From Phycisphaerales bacterium (lineage in GTDB: Bacteria > Planctomycetota > Phycisphaerae > Phycisphaerales > UBA1924), in contig JAFIFZ010000082.1 of NCBI GenBank assembly GCA_020831775.1, positions 1 through 40,835 on the forward strand: DNA of 40,835 nt, written 5' to 3'. Shown one piece after another: positions 39,515-40,835 of the stretch (position 1 is its first letter; each line of letters starts with the position of its first letter). The notes under the pieces are model-generated. The model did not search any database. It had not been told where the DNA came from and worked only from the letters and a program-made list of their open reading frames with translations. The position numbers and the translations under genes were made by a program.

Positions 39515-40587
39515 CCCTTCCCGGCGAGAAACCGCTGCGCCTGCTGGTGGTCTGCCCCTCGTGGGTGGGCGACGCGGTGATGGCGACGCCGGCGCTGGAC
39601 CGCTTGCGCAGCGAGCTGCCCGGCGCGTTCATCGGCGCGCTGGTGCGCCCCGGGATCGACCGCGTGCTGGCCGGCGCGGGCTTCTTCGACGAGGTGCATG
39701 TCGAGCGGGCCGCGGGGGTAATGGGGCCGAAGTTCGTCGCCGCGAAGGTCAGGCCGAGGCGCTACGACACGGCGGTGCTGCTGACCAACTCGTTCTCGAC
39801 CGCCCTGATCGCTCGCATAGCGGGCATCCCTCGGCGCATCGGCTACGACCGCGACGGCAGAGGCCTCCTGCTGACCGACCGCCTCAAGCCGGAGAAGCGG
39901 GCCGAAGGTGGGTGGGCGATCGTGCCGGCGGCGAACTACTACTGGCGGCTGATCGACGCCTTGCTCTCGGGCCCGCCGGGCGACGGGACGCTGCCCGACC
40001 ACGCGCAGATGCGACTGGCGACCACACCGGAAGAAGAGGCCGAAGCCGAGGCGATTCTGGAGCGGGCGGGCATCGAGCCGGGCCGTAGGTTCTGCGTGCT
40101 CAACCCGGGCGGGAACAACCCCGCCAAACGCTGGCCCGCCGACCGCTTCGCCGAACTCGGGCGTCGCTTGCGAGAAGAGCATCAGATGGCGGCGCTCGTC
40201 AACGGCTCACCCGGTGAGGCGGAACTCACCGCCGAGATCGCGGGCGCCTGCGGGGGCGTCGATCTCGTCGCGCTGGGCAACACGCTTGGCGCCCTCAAGT
40301 CGATCGTGAAACGGGCCGGGCTAATGGTGACCAACGACACGGGGCCCAGGCACATCGCGGTCGCGTTCGGCGTGCCAACGGTGAGCCTGTTCGGGCCGAC
40401 CGACCACCGCTGGACGATCGTGCCGACAGGAAGCGGGGGGGGTGAGGTTGTGCTGACGGCCGATCCGACCCTGCCGGAAACCGAAACCGCCAACGACCAC
40501 CCCGAGCGCTGCCGGATCGACCGGATCGGGGCCGAGCGGGTCTGGGAGGCGGTGTCGGGGCTTCTTGGGGGCGGTGGGGCGGCTTGA
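39511..40587 (+). CDS. Heptosyltransferase (GT9 family, WaaF-like)
   Basis: A 358-residue glycosyltransferase family 9 protein that transfers heptose from an ADP-heptose donor to the LPS inner core or a similar glycolipid. The N-terminal CPSWVGDAVMATPAL (15-29) holds the catalytic Asp (D21). The C-terminal domain has NPGGNNPAKRWPADRFAEL, LVTNDTGP-like LMVTNDTGPRHIAVAFGVP and SLFGPTDHRWT, all typical. The start GTG at 39511 overlaps the phosphatase stop as GTGA, so the two genes are translationally coupled. The context supports an LPS core or surface glycan pathway. Confidence 0.92.
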   Translation: MTLPGEKPLRLLVVCPSWVGDAVMATPALDRLRSELPGAFIGALVRPGIDRVLAGAGFFDEVHVERAAGVMGPKFVAAKVRPRRYDTAVLLTNSFSTALIARIAGIPRRIGYDRDGRGLLLTDRLKPEKRAEGGWAIVPAANYYWRLIDALLSGPPGDGTLPDHAQMRLATTPEEEAEAEAILERAGIEPGRRFCVLNPGGNNPAKRWPADRFAELGRRLREEHQMAALVNGSPGEAELTAEIAGACGGVDLVALGNTLGALKSIVKRAGLMVTNDTGPRHIAVAFGVPTVSLFGPTDHRWTIVPTGSGGGEVVLTADPTLPETETANDHPERCRIDRIGAERVWEAVSGLLGGGGAA

Positions 40588-40699
40588 GCGGGGGCGTCGC
40601 CGGGCCCGCGGCGTCTTGACCGCGAGCGGGGACGCACTACCATCGCGTCGGCCTGCACGAGTTTCGAGCTCGGCTGGCCGACAATCAGGGAAGCCTGCA

Positions 40700-40774
40700 G
40701 GGGGCGTAGCTCAGTTTTGGTAGAGCGCTTCCATGGCATGGAAGAGGTCGTCGGTTCGAGTCCGGTCGCCTCCA
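40700..40774 (+). tRNA. tRNA-Ala (anticodon GGC)
   Basis: A 75-nt tRNA. Acceptor stem GGGGGCG/CGCCTCC with one G-U pair, discriminator A, D-arm GCTC-AGTTTTGGTA-GAGC, anticodon arm CTTCC-ATGGCAT-GGAAG with GGC, T-loop TTCGAGT. The T-stem has two G-U pairs. CCA is not encoded. Confidence 0.96.
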
Positions 40775-40781
40775 CTGCACA

Positions 40782-40816
40782 AAGCCGCGGACCTTCGGGT
40801 CCTCGGCTTCTTTGTT
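40782..40816 (+). terminator. Terminator downstream of tRNA-Ala
   Basis: 12-bp stem AAGCCGCGGACC/GGTCCTCGGCTT with one mismatch and a stable TTCG tetraloop (40794-40797), followed by CTTTGTT. Confidence 0.88.
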
Positions 40817-40835
40817 ATGCGTAACTTCGGGCCTT

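Overview
The window reads as chromosomal DNA of a GC-rich planctomycete, most likely class Phycisphaerae. The main evidence is a set of secreted proteins with paired EF-hand/dockerin-like repeats that end in Gly-Cys, HAF-type extracellular repeat proteins, LPS-type outer-membrane genes, and dense single-copy housekeeping genes. I saw no phage, transposase, plasmid or CRISPR signature. The taxonomic call is inference from protein style, not from a marker-gene search.

Layout. 1-6300: a P-loop ATPase with a deoxyribosyltransferase-like tail, a duplicated PH-like membrane protein, a secreted Gly-Cys dockerin protein, a family 2 glycosyltransferase and a secreted repeat protein. 6284-13543: pdxJ, a membrane coiled-coil protein, an LpxL-like acyltransferase, a single-domain response regulator, two small proteins, aat and thrC. 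13630-18550: a HAF-repeat secreted protein, two tandem sulfotransferase-like genes, a serine beta-lactamase-family hydrolase and a small acidic protein. 18592-24520: tRNA-Leu(UAG), a DoxX-like protein, a von Willebrand A protein, then tmk-plsY and a small protein. 24566-29703, all on the minus strand: ECF sigma factor, membrane anti-sigma factor, exported TPR-like protein and SpoIIE-type phosphatase. 29842-33656: metG, a DUF2007-like protein, 7Fe ferredoxin and an unrecognised double-CXXCG protein. 33994-38619: three tandem paralogous secreted Gly-Cys dockerin proteins, each with its own promoter, followed by two LuxR-type regulators. 38642-40835: a HAD phosphatase and a heptosyltransferase that overlap by 4 nt, then tRNA-Ala(GGC) with a terminator.

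Two styles of gene start are visible. Several genes (glycosyltransferase, thrC, tmk, metG, HAD phosphatase, one sulfotransferase-like gene) have a TAnnnT -10 box only 5-8 nt before the start codon and no Shine-Dalgarno sequence, as expected for leaderless mRNAs. The secreted paralogs instead have -35/-10 promoters, 90-170 nt GC-rich leaders and strong AAGGAG ribosome sites. A mosaic family of short palindromic intergenic repeats occurs in three places (101-217, 22547-22765, 32499-32561).

The most unusual block is 33657-38619: a recent-looking triplication of a secreted beta-rich protein with Gly-Cys C-termini beside two PAS-like/LuxR regulators. I infer a regulated surface or extracellular protein set; its function is unknown.
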